64,000 nucleotides of DNA from an uncultured Sphingomonadales bacterium (GCA_947499155.1 CANMND010000004.1:1-64000), one strand, 5' to 3'; shown: positions 15,451 to 25,561, numbered from the stretch's first letter. Program-made: numbers and translations. Notes: a model not told the origin generated them from the letters alone.

Positions 15451-16755
15451 TCAGGCACCACGATTGTGAAAATTCTCGCGGATATATGGACCTGAAAACA
15501 GTCTGACACCAAGTTTTCGGCCAAGATCGAGCGCGTATTGTTCATCACAGCCCGCAAGAATGAGCCGGGCGGGGTCTGTGGTCCTGATGGCGTGCATGAT
15601 ATGGTCAAATCGCCAGTCGCCACTTTCTTCCCATTCCCGAAGCCGCGTCCAATCCAGACTGTCCATGTCACTGGGCAGCAAGGCGCGGTCGCGCATGGCA
15701 AATTGCAGAGGGTCATGGTGAATGAGCGCGCAGCCCAATTGTTGTCGGGAAAGACTGACACGTGCCCGCTCATAGCTCAGCGGCGCGCATGAGGCTTCGT
15801 GATAATCAATGGCTGCTATCAGTCGATTGTTGTGTTTGCATCGCTCTTGTTGCGCCACAAACTGCGCAAAGACTTGTTGCCCGATAAGTTGGAGGCTGGT
15901 GCTTAGCAGAACGGCTGACAGGCCTGTTGTGGAGAGGTCAGGCTGGGACACCAGCAGGCGTTCAGACAAAAGCGCAATAAAGGATCGGCCAAACCAGCTT
16001 TCCATTTCCAGCTTATAATCGGGCATCAAAGAGTCGAAGACAGCCGCCACATTCACAGAAACGGACTGCATCAAAGCCCGTTCAGCCCGGTCGGGATGTA
16101 AAAGCATCACGGATTCTCGGCGGATAAAGCCCGTGACATCGGCCGTGCGTACTGCGTTTTCCAACTGGGCACAGCTTGCAAGGTCCATCTGTTTTTTGGG
16201 CGAGGGGGCTTTCTTGTGAACGAGGGTGACATAGCCCTGTGGAAGGGTTGGTCCCGTTACACGCGCCAATGGTTCATTATGCAGCGTCGTTTCGGCTGGA
16301 TAGTCGTCCGGCTCAGGATCTGGAGGCACAAATGCTGCCGGCTGATTGGCATAGGCGAGAAATTCGTCATAGGCGTCAGACAGGTCAAACCACTGAAATA
16401 AAAATGTATTTTCTTCGCCACGGTCGATGGCCTTTTTGACCCGCTCATCATCACGCAACAGATAGGTGATCTTCAGCATGGCGCTTTCAAATGCGGACTT
16501 TGGTGCAGTGGCAATGCAGATCAGGTCCTTTGACTGCAAAGAGAACAGTTGACCCTTGTCGCCATCCATAAGCGCCAGAAGGGGCACTTGAACGGGGCGC
16601 AGGATGCGATCTTGACGAAATGTTCGGGTAAGAGCCGACAGGCGAACACGCAAAGCAAGGCGCCCCTTGCGGTGACGGCGCAAACGGTGGGCGTAGTCAC
16701 GCAGGCGATCCTCTGCAGTCAGGGTGGGGAATGCGATGTGTGGAGATTTTGCCAT
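15451..16755 (-). CDS. Divergent GGDEF/EAL-like protein, probably catalytically inactive
   Basis: I use ATG 16755 (the MAKSPHIAFP start); the longer start at 16800 is less likely, though no strong ribosome-binding site decides it. The N-terminal part has GQLFSLQSKDLICIA and LKITYLLRDDERV, then LFQWFDLSDAYDEFLAYA. This matches the degenerate GGDEF-like half of a common alphaproteobacterial two-domain protein. The C-terminal half ends LILAGCDEQYALDLGRKLG then LFSGPYI, resembling the AEGVET..Q..LG..QGY end of EAL domains, but the catalytic Glu-Ala-Leu and ENxT motifs are missing. It may bind cyclic di-GMP or a protein partner. It converges on regA with nine bases between stops. Confidence 0.6.
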   Translation of the reverse strand: MAKSPHIAFPTLTAEDRLRDYAHRLRRHRKGRLALRVRLSALTRTFRQDRILRPVQVPLLALMDGDKGQLFSLQSKDLICIATAPKSAFESAMLKITYLLRDDERVKKAIDRGEENTFLFQWFDLSDAYDEFLAYANQPAAFVPPDPEPDDYPAETTLHNEPLARVTGPTLPQGYVTLVHKKAPSPKKQMDLASCAQLENAVRTADVTGFIRRESVMLLHPDRAERALMQSVSVNVAAVFDSLMPDYKLEMESWFGRSFIALLSERLLVSQPDLSTTGLSAVLLSTSLQLIGQQVFAQFVAQQERCKHNNRLIAAIDYHEASCAPLSYERARVSLSRQQLGCALIHHDPLQFAMRDRALLPSDMDSLDWTRLREWEESGDWRFDHIMHAIRTTDPARLILAGCDEQYALDLGRKLGVRLFSGPYIRENFHNRGA

Positions 16756-16998
16756 GACATGAATAACTGACAATGGAATGTTGAACATAAATAGAAACAA
16801 CGGACAATATGGACAGCAGCCTCTTGATGTTTTGTAAATTTATATGATTGATCTTGGAAGTTTTTATAATCGAGGCCTGTCTGAGACATTTATGACAAAC
16901 TGCTGACACTTGTTATGCGTAAAGTTTCCTTTTTCAATGTGATTGAGTTATAATTTATCTCAAAGCAATACTGCTTTTTTGATTAAAGGAGAGATGCC

Positions 16999-17514
16999 AT
17001 GAGGATATTCTCCTGCGTTGTTTTTGCCCTGTCCGTCCTTGCCATAGGTCCTGCCGCCTGGGCGCAAGGATCAACGGGGACACGGCTTGCAAAGCCGTCT
17101 GAGCATCCTGTGAATATCATCCGATTGCAGCCGCCGTCAGAAATTGCCGAGATAAGACGACTGGTCATTGCCGGTGAAACTGATAGGGCAGTTGAACTGG
17201 CAGAGTGGTTGCTGGCAAGCGACCCGGCACCAGATATTCAATATTTTGGTCTCAATGCCCTTTGCACCACATACAGCAGTGCAAGGCAGCTTGAAAAAGC
17301 AATGGAGTTCTGTAATAACGCCCTGAAGATACGCCCCAATTACTGGATGGCGCTCAATTCGCGCGGAACCATTTATTATCAGATGGGCCAGATGGCCAAT
17401 GCACTGGCCGATTATGAGGCATCCCTTTCAGCGCTCAACTCAAAAAGCAGCGAGGCCGCAATTGTCCGCCACAATATTGCTCTGACAAAAGCCCGTCAGG
17501 GATTGGACAGCTAA
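16999..17514 (+). CDS. Exported tetratricopeptide-repeat protein
   Basis: The 171-residue protein has a clear signal peptide (RIFSCVVFALSVLAIGPAAWAQG) and a C-terminal TPR pair: QLEKAMEFCNNALKIRPN and GQMANALADYEASL. It probably works in the periplasm as a protein-interaction module; the partner is unknown. AAAGGAGAG precedes ATG 16999. Its last codons overlap the convergent gene at 17511 by four bases. Confidence 0.85.
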   Translation: MRIFSCVVFALSVLAIGPAAWAQGSTGTRLAKPSEHPVNIIRLQPPSEIAEIRRLVIAGETDRAVELAEWLLASDPAPDIQYFGLNALCTTYSSARQLEKAMEFCNNALKIRPNYWMALNSRGTIYYQMGQMANALADYEASLSALNSKSSEAAIVRHNIALTKARQGLDS

Positions 17515-18062
17515 GGCCTGATTCCGGTGGATTTATTGGGCAGGGCCTTGAATGGGCGCTTGTCTTGCTGAGCATGGATATGGTCACCAAAGGGCGATTC
17601 GTCCCCATTGGCTGCGTTGCCCCAAAGGATGAAAGAGACAGATTCTGCTTGTAGCTGGTCAGGTGCTTGCCAGATCAGATGCCACTGCCGGGCGGCTTGC
17701 GTGCTACGGGCGCGATTACCGCGTACCTCAATCGTCGCGTCCATATTTTCCATGATCCCGGCGGGCCGCTCGTCTGACCCGTCAGGGCTGGTAAGCCATG
17801 CGGCAATCATCATGCCGGTGGTGGCTGCTTGTGGCTCATCAAAGACGACAGTCAGGTGGTAGCGCTCACCCGCTGTGATCTGTTCTGGCAAGCCGGAGAT
17901 TTGAAGGGCTGCCGAACCGGTTATCGCTTCCCCTTCGAAGTGACACAAGGTGCAGCCATCTGTCATTCCCATATCCCAAGGTGCACCATCGGGAAAGGCC
18001 AGTGCCGACCCGTAAGGGGTCAGCACGACCAAAGCAGTTCCGATAAGGACGGCCCTCAACAT
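17511..18062 (-). CDS. Exported protein with single CxxCH heme-type motif
   Basis: The 183-residue product starts with a signal peptide (VLIGTALVVLTPYGSALA). Soon after comes DGCTLCHFEG, a CxxCH motif that would bind c-type heme in the periplasm. The rest is beta-rich, with ISGLPEQITAGERYHLTV, resembling Reeler or choice-of-anchor V type domains that often follow a CxxCH. It starts nine bases after the beta-propeller gene at 18072 ends, so they form an operon. Heme binding needs a sixth ligand and a cytochrome c maturation system, which cannot be judged here. Confidence 0.7.
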   Translation of the reverse strand: MLRAVLIGTALVVLTPYGSALAFPDGAPWDMGMTDGCTLCHFEGEAITGSAALQISGLPEQITAGERYHLTVVFDEPQAATTGMMIAAWLTSPDGSDERPAGIMENMDATIEVRGNRARSTQAARQWHLIWQAPDQLQAESVSFILWGNAANGDESPFGDHIHAQQDKRPFKALPNKSTGIRP

Positions 18063-18071
18063 CTGATGTTC

Positions 18072-19085
18072 TTATTCCACATCAAGGATTGCCCGTCCGA
18101 TGGTGTTGGCATCTGTACCGAACCACAGCGAATTATCGTCTTTCAGATAGTGCATATGACGCACGGACTTGGCGCCAGACGGAATGTCAGTGACGGACAT
18201 AAAAGCCTGATTTGCCGGATCAAAGCCGATAAGCCGATTGGGCAAGGCACCGGTTTCAACCAGCCAGATCCGTCCCTTGTCATCAAGAGCCGAACTATAG
18301 GGCCGGGAGGCATCCCCCCCTGGCAGGGCGTATTCAGCCTGTTCGCCGGACTGCGGTACATAGTGTCCCAGATACCCACGGGAATAATCGACATAATAGA
18401 TATCACCATTATCGGCAATTTCCAGACGACGGGGTCGGCTGTCTTCATGGGAGAGCACATGCTCCTTGAGCACCAAAGTGTCCGGATTGATTTCAGCCAG
18501 CTTGTTTGTTCCAAAAAGAACAGCCCAGATTGTGCCATCGGGAGCCATGCGAATGCCATAAGGTCGTGCGCGTTCGGTAGGTATGGGGATGAGATCGACT
18601 TTGTGATCGGCAATGTTAAGGCGACCAACGAAGTTGCCACCCTGAACCGTAAACCAGATATGGCGTTCGCCTTCATCGAAAATCAGGGTGTGCGGATCGC
18701 GGGCAGCCTTGTCCGGCATGGGGATGGATATAAACTCACCGGTTTCAGGGTCATAACGTCCGATGTAGCTTTTGAGATTGCCGGCGTACCAGACAATGCC
18801 ATCAGACCCCACAATCAGGTTGTGTGGCCCTGCATCATCGGGCAGATCGACTTTCTCAAACTCGCCGCTTTTCACATCAAGCCGAGCCAGATAGTGGCTG
18901 CGTTGGCCGACAAACCACACAGAATCTGCCGATTGGGCAAAAGGATCGCGGGGACGGCTGTCCTCATAGGGGACTTGCCATTCGGTGATCTGGACAGGAT
19001 TGACCTCATCCTTGGCAAGTGCGGGGTTGATGAAGGCAATTGCCATCAGCAAGAGTGAGGAAGCCACAAAAGACAGTGCACGCAT
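18072..19085 (-). CDS. Virginiamycin B lyase-like periplasmic beta-propeller
   Basis: I start at ATG 19085, where a signal peptide begins (LSFVASSLLLMAIAFINPALA); the longer frame adds 44 residues with no signal. The ~338-residue product contains repeated NHL/Vgb-type blades: PHNLIVGSDGIVWYAG, PHTLIFDEGERHIWFT, PYGIRMAPDGTIWAV, SSALDDKGRIWLVE. Such propellers are named for the streptogramin lyase but often have other roles. Coupling with a CxxCH protein suggests a periplasmic redox or binding function rather than antibiotic resistance. Confidence 0.8.
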   Translation of the reverse strand: MRALSFVASSLLLMAIAFINPALAKDEVNPVQITEWQVPYEDSRPRDPFAQSADSVWFVGQRSHYLARLDVKSGEFEKVDLPDDAGPHNLIVGSDGIVWYAGNLKSYIGRYDPETGEFISIPMPDKAARDPHTLIFDEGERHIWFTVQGGNFVGRLNIADHKVDLIPIPTERARPYGIRMAPDGTIWAVLFGTNKLAEINPDTLVLKEHVLSHEDSRPRRLEIADNGDIYYVDYSRGYLGHYVPQSGEQAEYALPGGDASRPYSSALDDKGRIWLVETGALPNRLIGFDPANQAFMSVTDIPSGAKSVRHMHYLKDDNSLWFGTDANTIGRAILDVE

Positions 19086-19252
19086 TATTCGTTCCCTTCC
19101 ATATCTGCAGCCACTTAATGCACGATATGCCAATTGGCTGGTGGAATGTTCGCTTAATATTCTATCAGAAACAACGGCATGTCCACCGCCTTTGACGTCA
19201 GGTCTTGCAAGGTGCATAATGGATTTTACATTATTTTTTTGGGATATATATC

Positions 19253-19999
19253 ATGCGCCCACTCACAAGCCGGTACTTGCTGTCCATTTTCCTCATATTC
19301 TCAGTCTCGTACGCCGCACAAGCGGATCAAGGCCTGTTTGAGAAGGCAAAAAAGCTGTTCAAAAAAGATGTAGCTGAAGAAAGCATTCAGTCCTTGAGCG
19401 AGGATAAGATCGCAATGGGGCTGAAAGAGGCGCTTACGGTCGCTACTGGTCGCGTGGTGGAGCAGCTTGGAGCGCCAGGCGGCTATCTGGATAATCCCGA
19501 TCTTCACATTCCCCTGCCGGATACCTTGTCAAAAGTGGACAAGGTGCTGGGCAAAATCGGTATGTCCGATATGACCGATGAACTGGAGACAAGGCTTAAT
19601 CGTGCGGCAGAAGCCGCAGCGCCAAAGGCAAAGTCATTGTTTGTGGACGCGGTCTCAAGCATGACCATTGCTGATGCTCGACAGATCCTTGATGGCCCCG
19701 ACGATGCGGCTACGCAATATCTGAAGAGTCAAATGGGGGAAAGTCTGGAAAGTGAAATGAAGCCCGTCATCCAAGAGACATTGGCGGATGTGGGGGCGCT
19801 TGCCCTTTATGACGATACCATGGAGGCCTACCGGGACGTCCCTTTTGTCCCTGACGTGAAGGGTGATCTGGTCGATTATACGGCCACCATGGCGATCGAC
19901 GGCATGTTCAAGACACTGGCCGTTGAAGAGGCTGCCATCCGTGCTGATCCCTTAAAGCGCACAACCGATCTTCTAAAAACGGTGTTTGGTGCGATCTAA
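19253..19999 (+). CDS. DUF4197 exported protein
   Basis: The 248-residue protein has a signal peptide (SRYLLSIFLIFSVSYAAQA). The mature part shows the DUF4197 pattern: LSEDKIAMGLKEALTVAT, the PLPDTL motif, TIADARQILDGPDDAATQYL and a late DYTATMAIDGMFKTLAVEE, AIRADPLKRTTDLLK. Length and motif order fit the family. Function is unknown; it is probably periplasmic. Ends convergently with pccB, 15 bases apart. Confidence 0.9.
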   Translation: MRPLTSRYLLSIFLIFSVSYAAQADQGLFEKAKKLFKKDVAEESIQSLSEDKIAMGLKEALTVATGRVVEQLGAPGGYLDNPDLHIPLPDTLSKVDKVLGKIGMSDMTDELETRLNRAAEAAAPKAKSLFVDAVSSMTIADARQILDGPDDAATQYLKSQMGESLESEMKPVIQETLADVGALALYDDTMEAYRDVPFVPDVKGDLVDYTATMAIDGMFKTLAVEEAAIRADPLKRTTDLLKTVFGAI

Positions 20000-20014
20000 C
20001 CTTCAGGGCCGAGC

Positions 20015-21547
20015 TTAAAGCGGCATATTACTGTGCTTTTTCCACGGATTTTCAAGCTTTTTGGTTTTCAGGACCTTAAGATTGCGGCAGATACGCTTTC
20101 GGGTTGAATGGGGCATGATCACCTCATCAATGAACCCCCGTGAGGCTGCAACAAACGGATTGGCGAACAGGTCTTCATAATCCTTGGTCCGTGCGGCGAT
20201 CTTGTCCGGGTCGTCCCGTTCTGCACGATAGATAATCTCAACCGCGCCCTTTGCCCCCATCACGGCAATTTCCGCTGTCGGCCAGGCGTAATTCACATCA
20301 CCGCGCAGATGCTTGGAGCTCATCACATCATAGGCCCCGCCATAAGCCTTGCGGGTGATAACGGTGATTTTGGGGACGGTTGCCTCGCCAAAGGCAAACA
20401 GCAGCTTGGCCCCATGCTTGATTATGCCGCCATGCTCTTGCGCGGTGCCAGGGAGAAATCCGGGCACATCCACAAGGGTGAGAATAGGGATGTTAAAGCA
20501 GTCACAAAAGCGCACGAACCGCGCTGCTTTTTTGGAGCTGTCAATATCAAGACATCCCGCCAGCACCATGGGCTGATTGGCAACAATTCCCACGGTTTGA
20601 CCGTCCATGCGTGCAAAGCCAGTGATCATGTTGCGTGCGTGCATGGGTTGCAGTTCAAAAAAGTCGCCTTCATCGACGATTTTCGTGATCACCTCATGCA
20701 TGTCATAGGGCTTGTTGGCGTTGGATGGCACAACACTGTCCAGCGACAGGTCAAGCCTGTCCGCCTTGTCAAAACTGGGTCGGTGGGGGGCATCTTCCCG
20801 GTTGTTAAGAGGCAGGAAATCAAAAACGCGGCGTGTTTGCAGCAGGGCTTCTATGTCATTTTCAAAGGCGTTGTCGGCCACAGATGATTTGGTTGTGTGG
20901 GTAATGGCTCCACCCAGTTCTTCTTGTGTCACCACTTCGTTGGTGACGGTTTTCACCACATCAGGGCCGGTCACAAACATATAAGAGCTGTCTGTCACCA
21001 TGAAGATCATGTCGGTCATGGCAGGAGAATAAACAGCGCCGCCCGCACATGGCCCCATGATGACAGAAATCTGCGGTACGACCCCGGACGCCAGAATATT
21101 TTTCTGAAACACGTCGGCATAGCCTGCCAGCGAGGATACGCCTTCCTGAATGCGTGCACCGCCTGAATCGTTCAGGCCTATGACAGGCGCGCCTACCCGC
21201 ATCGCCATATCCATGATCTTGCATATTTTCTGGGCATGGGTTTCAGAAAGCGAGCCGCCAAAAACCGTAAAGTCCTGACTGAAGACGAAAACGAGGCGAC
21301 CGTTGATAGTGCCAGACCCGGTGACGACGCCATCGCCGGGAATCGTCTTGTCCGCCATGCCAAAATCCGTTGAGCGGTGGGTGACGAACATATCCACTTC
21401 TTCGAAAGAACCTTCGTCCAAAAGAACGTCAATGCGCTCGCGTGCGGTGAGTTTTCCGCGTGCGTGCTGGGCATCGATGCGCTTTTGTCCGCCTCCAAGT
21501 CTTGCTTCCTCGCGGCGGCTTTCCAGTTCCTCTAGGATAGTGTTCAT
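20015..21547 (-). CDS. pccB: Propionyl-CoA carboxylase beta (carboxyltransferase) subunit
   Basis: The 510-residue protein has the two crotonase-like carboxyltransferase halves: [43 protein letters not shown] and later [14 protein letters not shown] and [11 protein letters not shown]. It ends with KHSNMPL, typical of PccB. It transfers carboxyl from carboxybiotin to propionyl-CoA, in the route to methylmalonyl-CoA. The biotin-carrying alpha subunit is not in the window. Specificity for propionyl-CoA rather than acetyl-CoA or methylcrotonyl-CoA is judged from overall pattern. Confidence 0.9.
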   Translation of the reverse strand: MNTILEELESRREEARLGGGQKRIDAQHARGKLTARERIDVLLDEGSFEEVDMFVTHRSTDFGMADKTIPGDGVVTGSGTINGRLVFVFSQDFTVFGGSLSETHAQKICKIMDMAMRVGAPVIGLNDSGGARIQEGVSSLAGYADVFQKNILASGVVPQISVIMGPCAGGAVYSPAMTDMIFMVTDSSYMFVTGPDVVKTVTNEVVTQEELGGAITHTTKSSVADNAFENDIEALLQTRRVFDFLPLNNREDAPHRPSFDKADRLDLSLDSVVPSNANKPYDMHEVITKIVDEGDFFELQPMHARNMITGFARMDGQTVGIVANQPMVLAGCLDIDSSKKAARFVRFCDCFNIPILTLVDVPGFLPGTAQEHGGIIKHGAKLLFAFGEATVPKITVITRKAYGGAYDVMSSKHLRGDVNYAWPTAEIAVMGAKGAVEIIYRAERDDPDKIAARTKDYEDLFANPFVAASRGFIDEVIMPHSTRKRICRNLKVLKTKKLENPWKKHSNMPL

Positions 21548-21675
21548 GGGCGCTTCCTGATTAATCGCAGTCGTATACTGATAACCGGATATATCGTCTT
21601 CCGACGTGCCTGACCAGCATGAGATGGCATGATTATGGTATCAAATTCTTAACAACATGATGGCAGTATGACCCA

Positions 21676-22347
21676 ATGGCGATTGTTCACAGCACATCAG
21701 TGGCTCATTTTACCGCCGCACGCATCACGGCGTCTCCTGCTCCGGCACAGGCGTCGCCCAGCTTTGATGTGCCCTCACCATTGGTGGAAACACCACAAAA
21801 TCGCCCTTTCCGGGCTGAAAGTTCCAGTGGGTTGCTCCATGGTGATACAGCCATGGTGGCGCAGGAAGTGTCAGAGAATGAGGCCCAGGCCTCAGCACAG
21901 ACTCCGGCGAATGATGGCCTGTCTTTGGAACTGAGCGACGCCGAACAGCGGCAATTGAATGAATTGCGTGCCCGTGATCGTGAAGTGCGCGCCCATGAAG
22001 CCGCCCATGCCCGTGTGGGTGGAGAATTTGCGGGCAGTCCCGGCTTTACCTTTGAAACCGGGCCAGATGGCCGCCAATATGCGGTTGCAGGGGAAGTCTC
22101 CATAGACCGCAGTCCGGTTCCCGGCGATCCGGAGGCCACAATTCAAAAGCTTGAAAAGGTAATCCGGGCCGCCATGGCACCTGTTAGCCCATCGGATCAG
22201 GACAGGTCCGTTGCCGCAACTGCCCGCGCCGATCTGCAAGCTGCCCGGGCCGAAGCCGCGACCACAGGTGAACAGCCTGAAACCGGACTGATTGGTGGTC
22301 CGGGAGACAGACCGGATACCATAGGCGGCTTGTCACTATTCGTATGA
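21676..22347 (+). CDS. SprA-related putative metalloprotease
   Basis: The 223-residue protein has a low-complexity alanine/proline/serine N-terminal half. The conserved core follows: LRARDREVRAHEAAHARVGG with an HEAAH zinc motif, then FETGPDGRQYAVAGEVSID and the IQKLEKVIRAAMAPV segment. This is the family labelled putative metalloprotease CJM1_0395/SprA-related. Proteolysis has not been shown for most members. No signal peptide is visible. It converges with xseA, 16 bases apart. Confidence 0.85.
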   Translation: MAIVHSTSVAHFTAARITASPAPAQASPSFDVPSPLVETPQNRPFRAESSSGLLHGDTAMVAQEVSENEAQASAQTPANDGLSLELSDAEQRQLNELRARDREVRAHEAAHARVGGEFAGSPGFTFETGPDGRQYAVAGEVSIDRSPVPGDPEATIQKLEKVIRAAMAPVSPSDQDRSVAATARADLQAARAEAATTGEQPETGLIGGPGDRPDTIGGLSLFV

Positions 22348-22362
22348 TCTGTACACATCAGG

Positions 22363-23778
22363 CTAGAGAAGTGACCCCTGTTTTGGTGCTGGTGGGGGAC
22401 GCATCTTTTTGCTTTTAGGTTTTGCCGGGATATGGCCTGTGACCACCAAAGTGCGCGTTCCGTCTTTCAGTTCCGCATCCACAGAAAGGCCAGTTTTCAG
22501 GACCTTGACGCTGGTCAGTGGTTCACCCTTGTCATTGCGCAACACCGCATAGCCACGGGCCAGCACGCCCTGATAACTCAGGGTTTCCAGCAGGCGGCCA
22601 TTGTTTTTGAGCCTTTGGCCGAAATCGTCCATGATCCGGGTGAAAGCCGGGTGGAGGCGGCGACCGGTGCTGTCAGCTTCCTGCCGTTTATAGGTGATCA
22701 TCTGGTTGAGATTGCCAAGACGCAAACGGCCTTCCAGACGGGCCAGCTCTGCGGCACGATCCAGCGCCACATGACGCAAGCCACGGGGGAGGCGATCTGA
22801 CAGGTCGTCAAAGCGCTGGCGGGCCAGTCCCAACAGTTCATGGGGACGCGGCAGACCGCGGGCAAGGCCCTCAACCCGGTCGCGCAACCGATCAAATGTG
22901 CGCCGTCTTGCCCCATCCAGGCGACTGTGAAGCTCTGTGGCTCTGGCCAATAGTTCAGCCCGCACCGGCACGGCGATTTCCGCCGCTGCTGTGGGTGTCG
23001 GCGCACGGCGGTCCGATACATAATCGATCAGGGTGGTATCGGTCTCATGGCCGACGGCTGAAATAAGCGGAATGGCGCTTTCCGACGCCGCACGCACGAC
23101 AACTTCTTCATTGAAAGCCCACAGATCCTCAATGGAGCCGCCACCACGGGCGACGATCAGAACATCGGGACGCGGAATGGAGCCTGTGCCATCAAGGGCA
23201 TTAAAGCCACGAATGGCCTCGGCAATTTTCTCCGCCGCACTCTCACCTTGCACCGGCACCGGCCAGACAATCACCCGGCGTGGGAATCGGTCCGACAGGC
23301 GATGGAGGATATCGCGGATGACCGCACCTGTGGGTGACGTCACGACGCCAATGACGTCGGGCAGCCACGGAATCGGACGCTTGCGTTCCGTGTCAAACAG
23401 CCCTTCGGCGGCAAGCTTTTTCTTGCGCTCTTCCAAAAGCGCCATCAGCGCGCCAGCGCCCGCCGGTTCCATATGTTCGATAATAATCTGGTATTTGGAC
23501 CGCGCCGGATATGTGGAGAGCTTGCCGCGCACTACCACTTCCAGCCCGTCTTCCGGCTTGAAACCAAGTCTTGAGACCGTGCCACGCCAGCAGACGCCGT
23601 CCATATTGGCGCGTTCATCCTTGAGGCTGAGATAAAGATGGCCGGAACTGTGAAGCTTGACGCCGGACAATTCCGCCCGCACCCGCACATTGCCAAAATT
23701 GTCCTCGACCGTGCGTTTCAGCGCCCCGGACAGCTCGGACACGGTATATTCGTGGATATTATCACTGGGTATCATCAT
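22363..23778 (-). CDS. xseA: Exodeoxyribonuclease VII large subunit
   Basis: The 471-residue protein begins with the OB-fold region (YTVSELSGALKRTVEDNFGNVRV) and then the catalytic part: GVVTSPTGAVIRDILHRL, ARGGGSIEDLWAFNEE and VGHETDTTLIDYVSDRRAPT. A basic, coiled-coil-like C-terminal third follows. With XseB it degrades single-stranded DNA to oligonucleotides in repair. XseB is not in the window. It is divergent from purD. Confidence 0.95.
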   Translation of the reverse strand: MMIPSDNIHEYTVSELSGALKRTVEDNFGNVRVRAELSGVKLHSSGHLYLSLKDERANMDGVCWRGTVSRLGFKPEDGLEVVVRGKLSTYPARSKYQIIIEHMEPAGAGALMALLEERKKKLAAEGLFDTERKRPIPWLPDVIGVVTSPTGAVIRDILHRLSDRFPRRVIVWPVPVQGESAAEKIAEAIRGFNALDGTGSIPRPDVLIVARGGGSIEDLWAFNEEVVVRAASESAIPLISAVGHETDTTLIDYVSDRRAPTPTAAAEIAVPVRAELLARATELHSRLDGARRRTFDRLRDRVEGLARGLPRPHELLGLARQRFDDLSDRLPRGLRHVALDRAAELARLEGRLRLGNLNQMITYKRQEADSTGRRLHPAFTRIMDDFGQRLKNNGRLLETLSYQGVLARGYAVLRNDKGEPLTSVKVLKTGLSVDAELKDGTRTLVVTGHIPAKPKSKKMRPPPAPKQGSLL

Positions 23779-23888
23779 GGCTTCTTCATAATGCAGATTT
23801 GCAGTTCATGGAACACTGCTTGTCTCAAAGGGCACACCCCTTTAGAACCCGGTGCAGGATTAAGGCGGCTTTGTGGGAAACAGTGGCT

Positions 23889-25178
23889 ATGAATATTCTC
23901 CTTATCGGTGGCGGCGGACGTGAGCATGCGCTTGCCTGGGCGGTGCGGCGCTCTCCCTTGTGCGATCAGCTTTATTGCGCACCGGGAAATGGCGGGATAT
24001 CAGAGCTTGCCGATTGTGTGCCCCTTGATGTGGCACATCATCAGGCGGTTATCGCGTTTTGCAAGGAAAAGGCGGTCGGACTCGTGATCATCGGGCCGGA
24101 AGCGCCGCTTGTGGCCGGGCTTGTGGATGATCTGGCAGCTGTTGGTATTAAGGCATTCGGACCGTCGGCAGCAGCGGCGCGGCTTGAAGGCTCCAAGGGC
24201 TTTACCAAGGATCTGTGCGCCAAATACAATATTCCCACAGCGGGCTATGGCCGCTTTACCGACGCGAGCGCGGCGTCCGCCTATGCTGCCACCCTGCCCT
24301 TGCCGGTTGTGATCAAGGCCGATGGCCTGGCAGCCGGAAAAGGCGTGGTGATTGCCGAAACCCGCACTGAGGCCGATGCGGCTATCGCGGATATTCTGGG
24401 CGGCCAGTTCGGCGACGCCGGGGCCGAGCTTGTGGTGGAAGAATTTCTCCATGGCGAAGAAGCGAGCCTGTTTGCCCTTGTGGATGGGGAGCACGCGCTT
24501 TTGATGGCAGGCGCCCAGGACCATAAACGCATTGGTGAGGGCGACACCGGACCCAATACCGGCGGCATGGGGGCCTATTCTCCTGCGCCAGTACTTGACG
24601 CAGCAATGGAGGCTCGTGTCATGGACGAGATTGTCCGACCGACTGTTGCCGCAATGAAGGCGGAGGGCTGCCCCTATAAGGGGGTGCTTTATGCCGGTCT
24701 CATGATTACGAAAGACGGCCCCAAACTTATTGAATATAATGCCCGTTTTGGCGACCCTGAATGTCAGGTGCTGATGCTGCGGCTTAAAAACGATATCGTC
24801 CCGGCCCTGCTGGCGACAATCGACGGCACTCTTTCAGATATTGCACTCGACTGGCACAAGGACGCGGCCCTAACCGTTGTGATGGCGGCCGGGGGCTATC
24901 CTGGGTCATATGCAAAAGGCACTGTAATAAAGGGGCTAGTTGAAGCAGGGACTGTGGAGGGCGTTAACGTCTTTCATGCAGGAACAGTCCGTGATGAGGC
25001 AGGCCAGATCAAAAGTAATGGCGGGCGTGTATTGAATATCACGGCCATGGCATCAACGGTGGCGGAGGCGCAGGCCCGCGCCTATGCTGCTATCGATAAA
25101 ATTGACTGGCCCGATGGCATCTGTCGGCGCGATATCGGCTGGCGGGCAATTCAGCGGGAAAAGCAGGGTAAGGAGTGA
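23889..25178 (+). CDS. purD: Phosphoribosylamine-glycine ligase (GAR synthetase)
   Basis: ATG 23889 starts the canonical MNILLIGGGGREHALAWA; a longer frame from 23799 adds 30 non-homologous residues. The 429-residue ATP-grasp enzyme shows GPEAPLVAGL, KADGLAAGKGVV, GPNTGGMGAYSP and EYNARFGDPECQ. It joins glycine to phosphoribosylamine in purine synthesis. The following small gene begins six bases after its stop, suggesting cotranscription. Confidence 0.96.
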   Translation: MNILLIGGGGREHALAWAVRRSPLCDQLYCAPGNGGISELADCVPLDVAHHQAVIAFCKEKAVGLVIIGPEAPLVAGLVDDLAAVGIKAFGPSAAAARLEGSKGFTKDLCAKYNIPTAGYGRFTDASAASAYAATLPLPVVIKADGLAAGKGVVIAETRTEADAAIADILGGQFGDAGAELVVEEFLHGEEASLFALVDGEHALLMAGAQDHKRIGEGDTGPNTGGMGAYSPAPVLDAAMEARVMDEIVRPTVAAMKAEGCPYKGVLYAGLMITKDGPKLIEYNARFGDPECQVLMLRLKNDIVPALLATIDGTLSDIALDWHKDAALTVVMAAGGYPGSYAKGTVIKGLVEAGTVEGVNVFHAGTVRDEAGQIKSNGGRVLNITAMASTVAEAQARAYAAIDKIDWPDGICRRDIGWRAIQREKQGKE

Positions 25179-25183
25179 GCGGG

Positions 25184-25561
25184 ATGGACATGGATGCACC
25201 CAAAAACGTTCTAGGCGGTGTATTGGACGATTGCAGCCGCGATCCGGTGACAGGCTTTTTCCGTGACGGCTGCTGCAATACGTCGGACGCCGATCAGGGC
25301 AGTCATACGGTCTGTGTGGAAATGACGGAAGATTTCCTCGCTTTTTCAAAAGCACAAGGCAATGACCTTTCCACACCCATGCCGCAATTCGGCTTTCCCG
25401 GCTTAAAGCCCGGCGACCGCTGGTGCCTGTGTGCCGCCCGCTGGCAGGAAGCGTTTGACGCAGGCAAGGCTCCGCGTGTCCGCCTTGCCGCCACCCACGA
25501 ACGCGCCCTCGAAATCATCCGACTCGAAGACCTGCTCCCCCACGCCATCGATAGGCATTGA
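25184..25561 (+). CDS. DUF2237 family protein
   Basis: I choose ATG 25184 because AGGAG at 25171-25175 sits eight bases upstream; the GTG at 25175 overlaps that site. The ~125-residue protein has KNVLGGVLDDCSRDPVTGFFRDGCC, CNTSDADQGSHTVC, then PGLKPGDRWCLCAARW and a C-terminal ATHERALEII. This is the DUF2237 pattern, with conserved cysteines that may bind metal. Function unknown, cytoplasmic. Follows purD closely. Confidence 0.9.
   Translation: MDMDAPKNVLGGVLDDCSRDPVTGFFRDGCCNTSDADQGSHTVCVEMTEDFLAFSKAQGNDLSTPMPQFGFPGLKPGDRWCLCAARWQEAFDAGKAPRVRLAATHERALEIIRLEDLLPHAIDRH

Noticed and set aside
17829-19058. 409-codon plus-strand ORF opposite the Vgb-like gene
   Set aside because: Antisense shadow; the minus frame has a signal peptide and propeller repeats.
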